Assembly: GCA_030159075.1 (NCBI GenBank)
Contig: BROG01000025.1
Location: 2,138,501 to 2,202,500 of the forward strand
Length of the DNA stretch: 64,000 bases
Reading direction: 5' to 3'
From: Atrina japonica
Taxonomy: Eukaryota > Mollusca > Bivalvia > Pterioida > Pinnidae
Shown: positions 22,480-34,200 of the stretch, one piece after another
Layout of the letters: every line of letters starts with the position of its first letter
Position numbering within the stretch: the first letter of the stretch is position 1
Made by a program: the position numbers and the translations under genes
Notes under the pieces: generated by a model
Databases searched by the model: none
The model's input: the letters and a program-made list of their open reading frames with translations, nothing else
What the model was told of the DNA's origin: nothing

Positions 22480-24110
22480 TTAGTGCTATTGCGGCAACAC
22501 CCAAAATATGTCAAAAAAGGGTCACCAAAATGTAGGGAAGATATTTCACTCATGTGTTGAGACATGATGCAAGGGTAAAATTTGGCACGAGGTGTGGTGA
22601 TGCTCACATTTGTCAGATCATGCTGTTTTACAAAAATGGACATCAACCCCAACTCAACGCCACTTGGTCAACTATCGCGTGCATTTTGTGTACGCCGATT
22701 TTCAAAATGGCTGCCGCTTCTAAACAATATTTGTATTCAACGAAATTGCGGATGATTTTATATAGAAATCAGGCCTAAATGCGTCACATATTATCTATTT
22801 GCTGAACCTTTTTACAGATATTTCTTGCCTGGGCGTGTCATGTAATTGTTTAGCTGTTTTGTATATTTATAGTGTTGGACTCATACATAAGCCGATTTAA
22901 ACTCTTAATATGAACTTATACAAGGAAATTATTGCTCACAGTTGATGGGTAATTTTATGTTACGAAATTACATAGATTGACTATATGCAAGTTGTGATAA
23001 AACATGCTTTAGTAATAAAAGAGAAAGTCTACGACATGTACGCACGGATTATTGATTTTTTTTTATAATAAACCTGATATCAAAGACTAGTTAATCATAT
23101 AGAGAAAGGTCTAGCAAAGCCAGAGTTTATTTTCTCTGCTATAGCACAACTTTTGTACTTCATAAAAATAAGGAATCAGTCACAAAAAACATTATCAAAA
23201 ATGTATAACTCAGTGAACACAAGAGACATTCTGCCAGAAAAAGTACATTCAGTAGAAAAATAGCTGCGAACCTTCACAAAAATTTTTCAAATTGCTGTTG
23301 CATTGTAAAAAACACAAACAATAATGCAATGGTCAGTTAACATAGTCAGTTCTGATACAAAAATAATGAACGTTTTAAATAGAGAAATGTTTATATAGTG
23401 TGGAACTGTGTTTATATGAAAATTGAATGTGGTATTGTGCGTGTATCTTAAAATTTGGATGACATTTGACCTAAAAACAAGATTTGCGATGGACACTACA
23501 AATGCAGTTCATCTTTGATTGATCAGTATCTCTAGGACATACACAATTTGAAAACCTAGATAGAAAAATATAATTATGGAAGTATTACATGTAGATTTTT
23601 TATGCAAATTCGTCCATTGCATTCACAAGGATTATGGCATACATACCACTGTCAGACATTTGTTGGAAAAGGTAAAAAAGACAGCATGGCATACCCCTGG
23701 AGTATGTATGTTTTGAACAATTGAGATCACGGCTCCTTTTTTAACAACTCAAGGAGGATTTCCATTCTTCACTGCTTTTTCCTCCTTCCTTGACACTGAT
23801 AATTTTTTCTGTCAGAGAATGAAAACAACTCAGCCTTTCCTTGGTTTTGGCTCAATTTCCTGTTTTACTTTCATAGAAGCATTTGACGATCGTCAGACTC
23901 ATTCGCAGCAGTACCATAGGTAAAGTAAATGAGGCCAACATATTGTTTGGCTTTTCAGCCATGAAAGCCAACTCTTTTAGCTTGGGTGATATTTGTAAAC
24001 AATGTCAATATATCTCCCCTCGCATTGGTATCCCTCCTTTACCACTTAAAAGCTTTACTTGTGTTTGAGCATTCTTAGCTTTCCACTGAAAGATATGTCT
24101 TACAAGCAGA
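22480..24110 (+). pseudogene. Long, insertion-rich copy of the same element
   Basis: Shares ordered blocks with 21120-21690: gtcaccaaaat, tcatatagagaaagg and tctagcaaagccagagttt, tggtcagttaacatagtcag, ttctgataca, aattgaatgtgg, tttggatgacatttg, agatttgcgatgga, catttgttggaaaaggtaaa, and gatatgtcttacaagcagac. Between blocks it carries extra AT-rich segments of a few to hundreds of bases, so nothing is translatable. At 23900-23960 GKVNEANILFGF may be the family's later VNEAR-x-LF region. Confidence 0.5.
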
Positions 24111-25100
24111 CATACATTGGACCTTCTGAAGTTGAAATGCGCCTCTCTGCAAAAGATTTGTGACAAAACTTTACCCCTTGTTGCTTTTTCTATGCATATG
24201 GGGTTTTGGGAAAATGTACCTCAAAAATGTAGGTTTTGTTTAATTTAATTTACGATTGTAGGTTGAGCCTGGCAACTGCAAAAATTCCATAAGGTAAAAC
24301 AGGATTGTTCCTTCTTTCTTGTGGGGTTCTTCTCTATGTAGCTGTAAGTTCCAATGCCAAATAGCTCTGCCTGAAGATTAGATATTTCGACCATCTTAAA
24401 AAAAACTCAGTGTTTGCTCACTTTAACAACAAATTATGCTATATTCTGTATTTTTGACATTGTATGCGCAGTTGCAATACGACAATATGGGACCATTAAA
24501 TCACACTCGCATTCTTAATGGTGCAAAATTGATATCAAATAATTCTTTTTGAAAAATCTAGGACCGCATTGTTTTACTGTTCAAAGAAATTGTAAAATGC
24601 TGCAAATGTTCATATAAAAGGAATAACAAGATGTGTCTGTGCCCCCCAAAAGGTCCCAACGATAGCGTGTTAAAAAAATACGAGACGATAATTTCTATGT
24701 CACATGGTAATCAACTTTTATACCTTAAAATAAGTCATAAATTTTACACTTTACGAAACTCGATGTATAAACTACCCCACCCATCCAATCCAGGGGTCAT
24801 GTAATGTACTGTGAATTATGAGTGAATAAGCAACCCACATTAGATGAACACATAAACACAGTATTTTTCTTCTTTCTGTCTATGTGGTGCGCGCCGAACA
24901 CGATTCCGGTCCCGCACACTATATCACAATTCCAAACTTGAATGTTTGGTCATATATCACAATCAAACTTTAAATATGTAATATGTAAGCAGGACGGAAT
25001 TACGGACAGACAAACACAGAGACAAACAGATAGACAGAAGGATGGACTATCCAACACTAAATGCCCCGGCGGACCTATCTGGCAGGGGTATAAAAACAAA
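24111..25100. other. Decayed repeat sequence, no gene
   Basis: Has tatattctgtattt ... tatgcgcag in common with 21770-21805, so it may continue the long copy. No coding frame seen. Confidence 0.4.
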
Positions 25101-25114
25101 AACAAAGAAACATC

Positions 25115-25355
25115 ATGAAAAATGACGCCATTTTGAAATCGTGGCGGTCATTTTTAAAAGGCCGATTTGGTGCATGTGCAATGTATAATGCATTAATTCA
25201 AACTATAATTGTATGCTTGATGCATTTTCAGTGGTTATTTCATCGAAAATTAGAATTACAAATTACATATGAAAAAAAAACACGTAAACATTTTGTAAAT
25301 GACGTCATTTTGGAAATCATGGCGGCCATTTTGAAAATAACCGAAATCTGAATGG
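25115..25355 (+). repeat. Dispersed repeat with paired GACGTCA / ATGGCGGCCATTTTG motifs
   Basis: Two direct copies about 175 bases apart: aaaatgacgccattttgaaa-cgtggcggtcattt (25117) and aatgacgtcattttggaaa-catggcggccattttg (25300). The second has a CRE core and a palindromic ATGGCGGCCAT. Confidence 0.6.
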
Positions 25356-25539
25356 CCAACGATATTTCCTATTCAGGTACTAGATAAGGAAACAGCATGC
25401 CAAATTTGGTGCTTGTCTCCACAAGTGAAATATTTTACCAGTTATCCGCTTCACTAATATAAGCGTATAACGATAGGGCAAACGACGATTTAAAATACAG
25501 TGCAAGTGAGACTTATACACTAATCCATCATATCAACCA

Positions 25540-26150
25540 ATTAGCTAGTATCATAGACAAAGCTTTTGTAAACAGATACATTACAGGTAACTCATCAATA
25601 TACTTACCTTCCGAAAATCCCAATATTTTACCTGCTGTAGAGGATTTAGCTAATGGCAAGATCAATCTGCATATACCAAAACAAAAAAACAAAAACAAAG
25701 AAAAATATGGAGAAACTTATATCATGTAAAAAATAAATTCTGAATACCCTAAGGATAATGATCAATTTGAATCATTCGCTACTTTACATGAGCTTAATGA
25801 CGAAGAAGATGATGTCAACATTTTAGTCGCATTTCACCTGCACCTACAGGGTCTAGCTCTTACCTAGTATAACGGACTAACAACCGGATTAAATTGGGAC
25901 ACCATTAAAGAACTTTTTTAGTAACAAATATGTTAAATTGCGAAAATCAAACAGTGGTATTGAAAACCAGTTATTTAATAATTTAAAACTAAATCCAGGA
26001 CAAGAAATTGATCAAATTGTAGCAGAATTACTTTCGAAACCTGAACAGAAAGTTATGTCAAAATTTATCGATGAAGTACCCGACACGCTGACATTTTAGA
26101 ATGCGTCAGACGCGTCGACACTGGCAAAAACGGGCGAGGCTTATCAATAC
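25540..26150 (+). pseudogene. Second Gypsy-type gag relic, opposite strand
   Basis: Plus strand carries KFIDEVPDTLTF followed by a stop, then SDASTLAKTGEAYQY with an internal gap. Upstream blocks match the minus gag at 19700-19850, including ggacaagaaattga and ctttcgaaacct. Same gag family, independently inserted and more decayed. No zinc knuckles follow. Confidence 0.65.
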
Positions 26151-27235
26151 TTTAGCCGTGACATGAAGTTCTGTATGTTTAAGAATAAAATTTCCAGAAT
26201 AAATATCCAAACATGTATTTCGTTATTTACAATTCTGAACATATAGCCGACCTCGTGGTCGTCGCCATGTTGGCGAGGTAGCAACAGTACCGGGAATCGT
26301 GTTTTGAAAAAATGTTCCAAGTTGGAAGAAATATACAAAATAAATGTCACAGTTTTAAAACCGGAATTCTCCACCATATTATACGCTCCTCGGATATAAA
26401 TTAATAATAACGCAGTCCATAACGTAATATATTGTATTCTTCCGAGTTGCCAAGTACATCATCTACATGTTCATTACATAAGATGAAAACACTCCCCCAC
26501 CCCACCCCACCCCACGCAGAGACAGCATCTCTCTATAACATAGAACAATACCAGTCTGTAATCCGGAATCCATATCTAGCATCCCTGGTCAAGGGGAGAT
26601 AACTCTCGACCAAATTGCTTGGCCATACAAAGTGAGCTATAACACATTTGCAAAGTATATCAACAATATATTATTCCATTTCATTACTTTCCGTCACATA
26701 CAGGCTGTCATTTAATACACATACAAATGAAGACATAGCACGAGCACGAGAAAATGTAACAATGAACAATGTACCGGATTCTAACACTCTTGTACTTCCG
26801 ATATCGTTATAAATTATAAAGATACGTTTTGTACTTTTTCCAAAGCAACCATATGTACATTGAAATAAATTAATTAATTAATAAATAAATAATAATAATA
26901 AATAATGATAATTGTGCTATGATGAATGAAGGCAAAGTAAAGACCTCTGATATGCTACTTTCCTGGCGTACATCTAACATTTAAACGCACAGCAATCCTG
27001 ATCCATATTAACAATCAACCACACAATCGCCACAACAAAGCCTTTCACATACCAAATACGGGAAACCAGTGGTAAAAGAGTAAATCTAAATGGTACATCA
27101 TGGAAATAGGAATGACTGTATGGAATTTTGGGTTATTTTTGAAAAAGTTCAAGTCACATGGACATTGCTACTATGAAAATATACGTCCTGTCACGATGGA
27201 AATCATCATTGCATTCCTCTAGCGTATACAGCTAA
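26151..27235. other. Intergenic, no gene seen
   Basis: AT-rich, with a short AAT/TTA-rich run near 26865-26905. Nothing supported. Confidence 0.4.
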
Positions 27236-27470
27236 GTTGGTAGGGCATTCATGTTTGAGTGGTTAGAGCATCGCGATTTGAATCATGAAGTCTCTCACTT
27301 CTGCTCAGCGCTGGAACCTAAGTTTATTTTTGTGAGACAATTTGTACTTGTGGTTCTGTGATGTCTTCCCGGATACTTTGTAACCAGGTTCTCTCTTCCA
27401 TCATTAAAAACTGGCCGACACCACAGAACTGACAAATTGCTGAGTGTGACGTAAAACATTATATAAATTT
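27236..27470 (+). repeat. SINE-B copy
   Basis: tRNA-Leu-like A box (gagtggttagagcatcgcg), tctctcacttctgctcagcgc, tgatgtcttcccggatac, and the tail tgctgagtgtgacgtaaaac. Closely parallels the copy at 32634-32882. Confidence 0.75.
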
Positions 27471-27657
27471 GAAGTGAAATCTATTTTTGATTTCAAAACT
27501 ACGGTTTAGAATACTGTTATATATTGGATTTATTTGACAACCAGAAGTGAAGAGTTGTATTCATGGTCATGATGTATGATAAATCGTTGACAATTAGAAT
27601 GTTTGCTGAACTTTTGGTCTACTATTTCGACTGTATAGTAGTTTGTAAACACTTATC

Positions 27658-27942
27658 GGTTTGTTTGTTTATTGTTGTTTAACGTCCCACTCAAGAATAT
27701 TTCACTCATATGGAGACGTCACCAAATGCCGGTGAAGGGCTTCAAATTTTGGCCTAAACTCGGCACTTACGGCCATTGAGCAGTGAGGGTTCTTTAACGT
27801 GCCGACACCTACTGTGACACGGGACCTCCAGTTTTTACTGTCTCATCCGAAAGACAGGAAACCAACCTGTCGTCGGCGGGACTCGAACTCACGACCTCAC
27901 GATCCAGAGTCGAGCGTGCTACCAACTGAGCCAGGCCGGCTC
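27658..27942 (-). repeat. SINE-A copy
   Basis: Minus strand: head gagccggcctggctcagttg with B box gagttcgagtcccg, central gtaggtgtcggcacgttaaa and tcaatggccgtaagtgccga, tail gagtgggacgttaaacaaca followed by ataaacaaac. About 285 bp. Confidence 0.85.
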
Positions 27943-27999
27943 AACACTTCTCGGTGTGACTGAATAGGAAACAGGGCATCATTTGTTCCCTTCACATCA

Positions 28000-28247
28000 A
28001 CTACTTCGGTAACATAAATTCTGTTTGTCTCTTCTGAAAATCGTAAACAGACTTGTTGACCTTGAGTTTTAAGTACATTTGTTTACTTAGGTTTAAGGTT
28101 GTTAGTACAGCCGGCGGGTGAAAATGACCTTTCAATCAATTTTTACATATAGGGTCATTCATTGTTTGTTTACACATGTAAGATTTATATCAATACACTA
28201 CGGAAAACAGGTCGACTCTAGAGTGTACAAAGCACGAAAAGACAAGT

Positions 28248-28280
<33 letters not shown>

Positions 28281-29140
28281 AAACCCTGAGGTGTATTCTC
28301 GCAGGGTCTTCAAAGACTAAGAACAGGAGTGGCCACGAAAATTGCAGAGCAATATCGGGTGGCAGAGATAAAAGAGTACTTGTACTCCTGTTATCATACC
28401 AACGATTTTCCTTTTTTTCCACCTTTGACAGATAAATCTACCGTTTTTACAAGTCCGAATTTGCCTGTTCCCATCCTAGGGTGTAGACAAGCTATGACTT
28501 CACAATATATAGTTTAATTACGCAGGTCTTTTGTGTAAAAGTTGCGTCAGATTTTACTGTTGTGCATGAACATGTATTTAAAGCGAAAGTGTAAGTTACG
28601 TGTAAAGGGAAACCCTCGGTTTGAAAACCATTCGGATTTAAATTTCCTTATCCACTCTACATTCCCATGTAAGATTCTGTTAATCTATCGATAGACTGAC
28701 ATATTCACTATAAATACAATTATATAAGTGATATATGAAATTATAGTGTTTCTAGGACGTACCATCTATCCAATCCAACACAATTTCTCAGATTTACGAA
28801 AAAGAGACGCGTAATTTTTTTCTAGACGTCCTTTCCTTGTCACATTTTACAATTATCAGAGTCAACTGACAAACTGAACAAATTTCTTGCACAGCGGACT
28901 ATTTATGTTACTGAGGTATGATTTAATACTTCATTTGTAATGTGAAGGTGACTTTCATTTGTACAAATAACATAGTGTCAAGGATACTTCAAACAAGAGT
29001 TTATTCCAGTGAGGTCAACAATTATCACCTTTCATCAAAACCTTAAACTTAAATAAAAAAAATAATAGTATCGCATTGTTATATTGACCTCTAATTACCA
29101 ATAAAACTCAATAGATATTGTTTCGTGTGCATTTTTATGT
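28000..29140. other. Intergenic with a 28-base poly(A) run
   Basis: An A run at 28251-28279 precedes caaaccctgagg. No coding sequence resembling a processed pseudogene is found beside it. Confidence 0.4.
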
Positions 29141-29600
29141 TTACGCAATACTCAACAATTATTTACTCATATGGTGGTGGCCAGTTTTAATGGTGGAGGT
29201 GCGAACCTGGTTACAGTGTATCAGGAAGATATCCACTGTCTTCCAAAAGTAAACATTCTCACAAAATCAATAACCAGCGATGCATGAGCTCGCGCTGACT
29301 AAAGGCGAGATACTCCATTTTGTGAACGCGATGCTCGAACCACCCGACTATGGAGACTCCTTCTAGTGATTTTACAAAAAGGTCAATTAACTTGAGGGGT
29401 CGCAATGGTCGAGAAGTTAGAGTATAACGTATCATTTCTAACCTCCATTCAAAGTAAAAAGAGGAGAAAACCCAATTGAGATGTACCCGGCAAGAGACCA
29501 CCGGCCTTCCGCAAGTTTACTAGCACACTTTTTCCAAAAAGTTAGCTTAGAATCTACCGGGACTCGACCATGGAGGCCCAGCTAGCAGAGAGTAAGTTGA
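29140..29600 (-). repeat. Cluster of SINE-B fragments
   Basis: 29145-29365 (tttactcatatggtggtggcc ... gctcgcgctgactaaaggcgag ... gcgatgctcgaacca) and 29445-29590 (cccggcaagagaccaccggc, cttccgcaagtttact, actcgaccatggagg) are both minus-oriented SINE-B pieces. The join at 29365-29445 looks rearranged. Confidence 0.65.
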
Positions 29601-30140
29601 CATGATACCCGAATCAATGCGTAAACGACATCATCGTTGTGCATACATATTTTGAACAGCTTCATCAATTTAAGTAATGCGCATATCCTCATTGGTATGT
29701 TGAAAGCTTATCGTAAAGCGCACTTTTTAGATAGTCAAATAGTACTTTCTATTATAGCGTATACTTATGTAACAGGTAATTGCATGTTTTTCAGACATTA
29801 TTGTATCAAATTAATCATATATGACTATGAAGCTTATAAGACGGTATGAGTTTATAATGTTTATACAAAGACTGTATTGATAGAGACTTAGCTCGTTTTC
29901 ATACCATGCTTCATAAATAGTTATGCAAGGTGCAAACAATTGAGAACCCCAGTTTGGCAATTGATTAATTCAACCTTACTAATTGTATATGGACACCACA
30001 TTGGACCTGATCATTGTCACAATATATATAGGAATATAATATTTTTATGCTGGTGTATAGTTCTTATTTGTTATTGTACATCAAGTACAAATAATCGAAG
30101 TACAAAAATCAAAATAATTATATCTCTTTAAGATGAATAT
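29601..30140. other. Intergenic, no gene seen
   Basis: Short open frames only. The stretch 30050-30095 (gttcttatttgttattgtacatcaagtac) is the reverse complement of part of 50280-50315, a shared repeat. Confidence 0.4.
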
Positions 30141-30144
30141 CATT

Positions 30145-30215
30145 TGCAGTGGTCTACAGCGTTCGACTTGCAAGTGGATGGTTTTGAGTTCGATTTCCGG
30201 TAGCGAGTCATACAT
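30145..30215 (+). repeat. tRNA-like SINE head
   Basis: gcagtggtctacagcgttcg ... tggttttgagttcgatttcc gives A- and B-box-like blocks at tRNA spacing; no stem closure. Confidence 0.4.
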
Positions 30216-30334
30216 ATGATTTAAAAAGGGTAGTGTCTGTTACGTTGCCAAGCACTTGGCATCTGACGAAATACTCATGGCTTGGCCTGATTAGGCTTAA
30301 TACCAAGGCAGGTGTTGCACAAAAAATGTATATA

Positions 30335-30655
30335 TTTCTAATATTGACTTATGGCCATATGTACATATGTCTCATTATACTGACTTATGGCCATATGAAT
30401 ATATATTTTTCACAATATTGACAAATGGCCATATGTATACATTTCTCATTATATTGACTTATGGCCATATGTATATATTTCCAATATTGACCTATGGTTA
30501 TATGTTTATATTCCTCACTATATTGACTTTTGGCCATATGTATATATTCCTCACTATATTGACTTTTGGCCATATGTATATATTTCTCACTATTTTGACT
30601 TATGGTCATATGTAGATATTTCTCACTATTTTGACTTATGACCATAGCACACGTC
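30335..30655. repeat. ~36 bp minisatellite with internal palindromes
   Basis: About nine units of tattgacttatggccatatg followed by tatatatttctcac. Each unit holds overlapping palindromes ATGGCCAT and CATATG. No spacers, so not a CRISPR-like array. Immediately followed by TA tracts (30678-30726). Confidence 0.85.
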
Positions 30656-30964
30656 AAAATGTATGGTATTTGTGAGTTATATATATATATATATATATGT
30701 CAGATCACGTATATATATATATATATTTATATATTTCTGGTGGGCTTGTAAAACCTATTTCGTAGACACTGCGAATAATCAGAAGAGTTTTATATTCATC
30801 TTTTGATAAGGTAAGAGCTTAAAAGAACATTGATATAAAATTAAACATACAGGTGATCAAAAAATGTGGAAAGATAAAAATGAAATATGCTGTTTTCTGT
30901 AAACATAAACATATAAATCTACAAACAATATATTATCAATATTATACAAGATATTATATATCAC

Positions 30965-30970
30965 TTTATT
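30965..30970 (-). promoter_or_regulatory. Poly(A) signal of the complete MCT gene
   Basis: AATAAA on the minus strand, 105 bases downstream of the TAA at 31075-31077. Confidence 0.55.
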
Positions 30971-31074
30971 AAATTAGAAACATGCACCACTAATTAAAGT
31001 ATTGGTTTATAAGTGGTACTGCCAGTGTTTGATGTTCCTTCACAACACAAAATAACTAAAAATAAACGTGTGTT

Positions 31075-31226
31075 TTACGTATCGTACTCTTCTTTATTTG
31101 CAATAGAATATTTCCTAGCACCATATAATCTATCGTTTGCAAATAATATAATCGATGATACCAAAGATGTAGCACCGAAAAAATGGAATGTTCCAAAATA
31201 ATTCCCTGTCAGATCACGTATAGCAC
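31075..31226 (-). CDS. MCT paralog 2, coding exon 5 and stop
   Basis: 152 bases, acceptor TTTGCAG, stop TAA at 31075-31077. Encodes [19 protein letters not shown] (the MCT TM11-TM12 loop motif) and TM12, then a short charged tail. The splice restores the frame exactly. Confidence 0.9.
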
Positions 31227-34200
31227 CTGCAAAATAAAGAACAAACAATTGCATTCAGGTTATAGTGATTAAGACATTGTATCGAAATCACAGATACCAA
31301 ATTATTTACCGTCAGGAGACAGTTAACAAGTTCGTAAACATCGGACAAACTCGGATAACCAGTAAATCACGAAGTGGGATCAGGTGTTAGAGATGGTTTA
31401 GCATCCAAATAACGCGTTTCATTGGAATATTCTCTTTTACGGAATTCATTAAAATGTTAAGTATTACTTTTTCTATCGAAAAGCATTAATTAAAAAATAA
31501 CATTTATTACAAATTTTAAAAGTTGCAGTCTATACAAAGACATGAGGTGTGAAGAAGATCTAAACCGTCTAAGACGTTCTAAAACTGAATTCTATAAATT
31601 ATCAAACCTTCACTGTGTTTGTTTTATATAAAATAAATCATAATGTCGAGCCAAACAATGCACTTAAAGTCGCCAAATATGATTATTTAAATGTATAGGG
31701 GTGCATTAGTTGGGAGACTAATACTTTGTGGGTGGGGCTTTCTGTATCAGCCAATCAGCGCCACTGAAGGTTGATCTTAGAATTATTAATCCGTTTAAAT
31801 ACAGTTGTACCTAAATCAATCTGCAAGCCTATAAACTAATGTTACGTAGAACGACCGTTACATAAACACCAATAGAAAATTTTACCCTTGTTATTGTTGA
31901 ATATGGATTTAATCATTGTTGTTCGTGAAGCTTAATCTTCAATGTCAGGATTTTGTTTTTGGTATACTTAAACAGGTAAAGTACATGTATACCATTTAGT
32001 GGGTTAATAAGATTCGGGTTTCCCTTGACCAGACCTATTATCCGATGCGATGCCTCTCAGTAAACCAGAATTTTGCTTACTCCCTCAATGACATACTGTA
32101 ACTGTTCACTATATAATGTATGAGTTGCTTATAAAAATGCAATTATTTACAAAGTAATCATATTAAACTCACCAAGCCAAACTAAAATGCTCAATTCGAT
32201 AGTCTCTGTCAATATGATTTAATCACTCGAGCTTGAATTTAAAATAGATAAAGATTTCCGAAACAGAAAACGGTGTCATAAAAGCCCAAAATATAATTCA
32301 AAATTTTCCTAGTACACCTATAAAAATAGAAAGCTATTTCCAAAGCTGAACATACAAAATACTTTGAAGAAATACTTAAACGATAATGCTATATATGTGA
32401 CCAGTAGTTTGTAAATACAAACATTTAATCAAATATTAACTATTTAACAGCAACCACCTAGCTTATTTACGCAAAAATCAATCTTTCGCGAAATTAAAGT
32501 GAAAACCACTATTGGTGACGATGGCTCAAAGCTTTACGTCAACATTTTCAGCAAAATGTTATATTGATATCAATTAGCACAAATGTATATTATTTCCGTT
32601 AGGATCTTTGACTGAAATGAATAATTCCCGATGGGCCTTCGTAGCCGTGTGGTAAGAGCATCGTGCTTTGAACAATGTCGTCTCTCACTTCTGGTTAGCG
32701 CAGACTCGAGCCCTGCTCGAACCAAAGCTGATTTTTGTGAGAAAATTTGCTAGTTTACTTGTGGGAAATCATTGATCTCTTCCCGGGTACATTTTAACCG
32801 GCTTCACTCTTCCACTATTGAAAAATAACCGCCAACATATAACAGAAAAAATTGTATGTGGCGTAAAACACCATTCAAATTTATTCAAGAGGCCCAATGC
32901 GCCTTAACAGTCATCTGAGAAAACATTCCTGTCGACGTTGCTTAAAAGTAGTCCACTGGTCCTTAAGAAAACGAAACGAAAATTTGACAGAAAATATATT
33001 TTATGTTTACTTAAGTGTCTGTGACCTTCACCTTTAACCCCATGACTTTGCAAAATTGTAAAAATGATCCTGAGATAATTCCTTTTAACTTTATCATATA
33101 TCTTTGTATACAATAAGTTAATCAGTTTTACGTTATTCAGCTATTTGTATATAACTGTGCCTTATGTTATTCAAGCGCCCCTAGTGGACCGTTTATCGGC
33201 AGATTTCGTTTTCATTCGCAAACTTTGAAGATATTGAGTTTACAAAATTTGAAAGTCGTCTGATCATTGGTTCATAAAAAGATTTTTAAAGATGTACCAA
33301 GTTTTGGTCCTTTTTGGCCCCTTTCAGCGCCCCTATGGGTCCTACACCCTTTTCAATTGCAACTTTATGCGTCTTTACATGGGAATCCTATATGCCAACT
33401 TTGGTTGAAATTGGCCATCTGGTTCTTGAGAAGAAGTCGAAAATGATTGAATGTTAACGACGGACAACGACAGACAAAGTACGATCGCAATCTGCAGTCA
33501 TGTGATGCTATGTGTTTTAAGCTATTCATATTCATATCTATTCCGAAAATCTTAAATTCCTGGATTTTCATCTTAAACATACGAAAACCGATTAATGAAG
33601 ATGAAAACATATATAATTGTCTCATAATTACGAAAAAGGATGGTGTAATTACGAGTTAATTCTATAATTTTATTTAAAATTACGAGATAACTTACTCGTA
33701 AGAATGAAATCTTCTCTCGTTATTATTTCGAAATAACGAGATCTTTTTTCGTAATTACACGATGATTTTATTTATTTATTTGAAACTAATCGGCTTTCGT
33801 AGGAAACATTACATAGGCACATTGTGCAAGATGTGACATAGATATACATACCTAGAATTGGAGATGACACGGCCCAACTGACACCTTGTCCGATTTGCAA
33901 AACACATAGACCACTTCGTAGATCGTCACTCCCGAGAATGTCGACTAACACGACTGGATATATTGAAAATAAGACTCCTCCGAACAAGCCGTAGAATAAA
34001 CAAAACAACACAAGTGACCAAAAATGTGTCATAAAGCGAACTAAATGTTGCAAAACAGCTGTAAATAATAGAGAAATGGATATTATATTTTGACGAGATA
34101 GAAAATCTTTATCCGCCAAAATACCACTTCCAACACGCCCAATGACGTCAGCACCCATGATGATGGATACTAACATTGCAGCCCTGTCTTTATCTACTGC

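Noticed and set aside
28251..28279. Processed pseudogene suggested by a poly(A) run
   Set aside because: No coding sequence or target duplication found beside it.
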